Below are positions 6,437-7,354 of a DNA stretch of 7,354 bases, piece by piece. The notes under the pieces were generated by a model. That model had not been told where the DNA came from and made no database searches. It saw only the letters and a program-made list of their open reading frames with translations. Numbering within the stretch: position 1 is the first letter of the stretch; each line of letters opens with the position of its first letter. Location of the stretch: assembly GCA_023445955.1 (NCBI GenBank), contig JAEXJH010000090.1, positions 1 to 7,354 of the forward strand. Reading direction: 5' to 3'. This DNA is from Pseudomonadota bacterium (GTDB lineage Bacteria; Pseudomonadota; Alphaproteobacteria; Caulobacterales; Caulobacteraceae). A program made the position numbers and the translations under genes.

Positions 6437-6444
6437 AATAGATC
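6437..6444 (+). promoter_or_regulatory. Candidate -10 element for the helix-hairpin-helix gene
   Basis: AATAGATC includes TAGATC, a match to the TANAWC -10 core, and would place the start about 21 bases before the ATG at 6472. The site partly overlaps the perfect palindrome ATTGCAAT (6432-6439). No good -35 stands at the right distance. TTGCGA at 6403-6408 is too far from TAGATC, but could pair with the poorer TTATGC at 6423-6428. Confidence 0.22.
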
Positions 6445-6471
6445 GCGGTTGCCAGCCCAGCGGAGCGCGCC

Positions 6472-7182
6472 ATGGTTTCGATCTTCTCCTTTCTTCCCGA
6501 CTACAAGACCGACAAGGTCGAGCCCGAGACGGCGCCCCATGTGATGGTCGGCGCGGCCTCGCCGCTGTGGCTGATGTTCGGCGGCGCAGCGGCCGCCGGC
6601 GCCACCTACTGGTGGTGGGCCAATCGCTGGCGCGAGGCGGTCAATCTCGAGTCGCTGATGGCCTTGAGGCCCGAACCCGTCGCGCCGCCGGTCGAGGCCG
6701 TGGCCATGCTGGAGGCGCCGCCCGAGCCTGTGCTGGAAGCCGTGACCGAACCGGTCGTTGAAGCTGTCGCCCTGGTCGCCGAGACCACCGAGACGGTGCT
6801 GGACGCCACGCAGGAGATCGTCGAGGCCGCCGCCGAACCGATCGTCGAAACCATCGTCGCCGCCAACGAGGACGCCGCCGAAGCGATGGTCGAGCCCGTC
6901 GTCGCGGCCGAACCGGTCGTGGCCGAGGTCACGGAGACGGTCGCCGAGGCCGTCGAAGCTGCGCCCGCCAAGATCGAGGCCGCCATCGACGACCTCACCA
7001 AGCTGGTCGGCATCGGCCCGAAACTGGCCGCTTCGCTGGCCGACCTGGGCGTCACCAAGTTCAGCCAGATCGCCGCCTGGACGCCGGACGAGCTGTCCTC
7101 GTACGACCAGCTCCTGAACCTGAAGGGTCGCGCTGAACGCGAAGCCTGGATCGCCCAGGCCCAACGGTTCGCCGAGGCCTAG
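6472..7182 (+). CDS. Membrane-anchored helix-hairpin-helix protein
   Basis: A 236-residue protein of unknown role. Residues 1-27 are hydrophilic, then ASPLWLMFGGAAAAGATYWW (29-48) forms a single membrane segment followed by WANRWR. A long linker (about 65-172) is rich in E, A, V and P and built of imperfect repeats such as EPVLEAV, EPVVEAV, EPIVETIV and EPVVAAEPVV. The C-terminal domain (about 173-236) has LTKLVGIGPKLAASLADLGV (175-194), a classic GIGPK helix-hairpin-helix, then FSQIAAWTPDEL. This domain resembles the small C-terminal extensions seen on some alphaproteobacterial proteins such as L21 and NuoE. Helix-hairpin-helix folds often bind DNA without sequence preference, but protein contacts are equally possible. 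GGAG sits seven bases before the ATG. The gene converges on, and overlaps by 4 nt, the GTPase gene that follows. Confidence 0.82.
   Translation: MVSIFSFLPDYKTDKVEPETAPHVMVGAASPLWLMFGGAAAAGATYWWWANRWREAVNLESLMALRPEPVAPPVEAVAMLEAPPEPVLEAVTEPVVEAVALVAETTETVLDATQEIVEAAAEPIVETIVAANEDAAEAMVEPVVAAEPVVAEVTETVAEAVEAAPAKIEAAIDDLTKLVGIGPKLAASLADLGVTKFSQIAAWTPDELSSYDQLLNLKGRAEREAWIAQAQRFAEA
6667..6987 (+). repeat. Degenerate coding repeat (EPVVEAV-like linker)
   Basis: The DNA carries recurring GAACCGGTCGT- and GAACCGATCGT-like units that encode the E/P/V/A repeats of the linker. Copies differ by several bases and their spacing is irregular, so this is an old, drifting protein repeat rather than a recent tandem duplication. 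Confidence 0.5.
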
Positions 7183-7354
7183 AGCCCGAACGCCGCCAGC
7201 AGCCGGTCCGCCGCCGCCGAGGCGGGAACCTCGCCGCCGCGCACGGCGGTCTCCAGCTCTGGAACCAGCGCCGCGACGGTGGGGGCGCTCTTGAAGGCGT
7301 CTTCCAGCCGGTCGCGGACCATGGCCCACATCCAGCGGGCGTCCTGGTCGGCGC
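7179..7354 (-). CDS. meaB: C-terminal end of a MeaB/ArgK-type GTPase (partial)
   Basis: The minus-strand frame is open from the window edge to a TAG at 7179-7181 and gives the last 57 residues: ADQDARWMWAMVRDRL, then a helical stretch ending ADRLLAAFGL. The Q...WMW..V..RL pattern, followed by a short helix, a G-[EV]-[PV]-type turn and an A-A-x-x-LL helix, fits the C-terminal arm of MeaB/ArgK P-loop GTPases. These proteins protect and load adenosylcobalamin on methylmalonyl-CoA mutase. The GTP-binding motifs lie outside the window, so the call rests on the tail alone. The stop overlaps the stop of the convergent helix-hairpin-helix gene by 4 nt (7179-7182), leaving no room for a separate terminator. 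Confidence 0.65.
   Translation of the reverse strand, partial: ADQDARWMWAMVRDRLEDAFKSAPTVAALVPELETAVRGGEVPASAAADRLLAAFGL

Noticed and set aside
6432..6439. Perfect palindrome ATTGCAAT upstream of the helix-hairpin-helix gene
   Set aside because: Eight bases is short enough to arise by chance, and there is no second copy or clear promoter to anchor it as an operator.
5024..6544. 506-codon plus-strand frame overlapping chrA in another phase
   Set aside because: Its R/G/A/P-rich composition and complete overlap with a clear ChrA protein make it a phase shadow.
6388..7329. 313-codon minus-strand frame antisense to the helix-hairpin-helix gene
   Set aside because: Its D/G/R/L repeats mirror the E/P/V repeats of the real gene on the other strand. 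It has no family features, and it overlaps the MeaB-like frame, which is better supported.
1..7354. tRNA, rRNA, CRISPR array, insertion sequence, attachment site or prophage gene
   Set aside because: I saw no regularly spaced repeats, transposase-like frame, terminal inverted repeats or tRNA-like cloverleaf sequence. Gene composition is uniform, without signs of a recent island.

Overview
The window is high-GC DNA with tightly packed genes, except for one AT-rich intergenic stretch of about 300 bases. The gene content points to an alphaproteobacterium of the Caulobacter / Phenylobacterium type. The clues are a TonB-dependent receptor with a long signal peptide, RlmJ and two-domain ChrA proteins whose residues look alphaproteobacterial, a short helix-hairpin-helix domain of a kind often attached to other proteins in this class, and promoter-like sites close to the Caulobacter housekeeping consensus (TTGACGS, then TANAWC). 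Genus is an inference from memory; no marker gene is present.

Layout. Positions 36-2561 (minus) encode an 841-residue outer-membrane TonB-dependent receptor. The intergenic region 2562-2856 holds its leader, two exact CGGGTACT repeats, promoter-like sites facing both ways, and a strong GC hairpin followed by TTTT on the plus strand. Together these could form a small plus-strand RNA gene. Positions 2857-3207 (minus) encode a 116-residue protein that I do not recognise. An 84-base divergent intergenic region with an imperfect palindrome separates it from a plus-strand cluster: a WYL-domain transcriptional regulator (3292-4275), the 23S rRNA adenine methyltransferase RlmJ (4285-5106) and a two-domain ChrA-type chromate transporter (5103-6380). 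Gaps of 9 nt and minus 4 nt suggest one transcript. A weak terminator-like hairpin overlaps the chrA stop. Next comes an independent plus-strand gene (6472-7182) for a small membrane-anchored protein with an acidic, repetitive linker and a C-terminal helix-hairpin-helix domain. At the right edge (7179-7354, minus) lies the C-terminal end of a MeaB/ArgK-type GTPase, converging on and overlapping the previous gene by 4 nt.

How the genes may work together. The receptor imports an unidentified ligand and seems to have its own control region. The WYL regulator is well placed to control itself, the divergent 116-residue gene and the rlmJ-chrA genes downstream. The helix-hairpin-helix protein and the MeaB fragment show no functional link to the rest. 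The parts most worth a second look are the putative small RNA with its repeats, the divergent control region of the WYL regulator, and the membrane-anchored helix-hairpin-helix protein.
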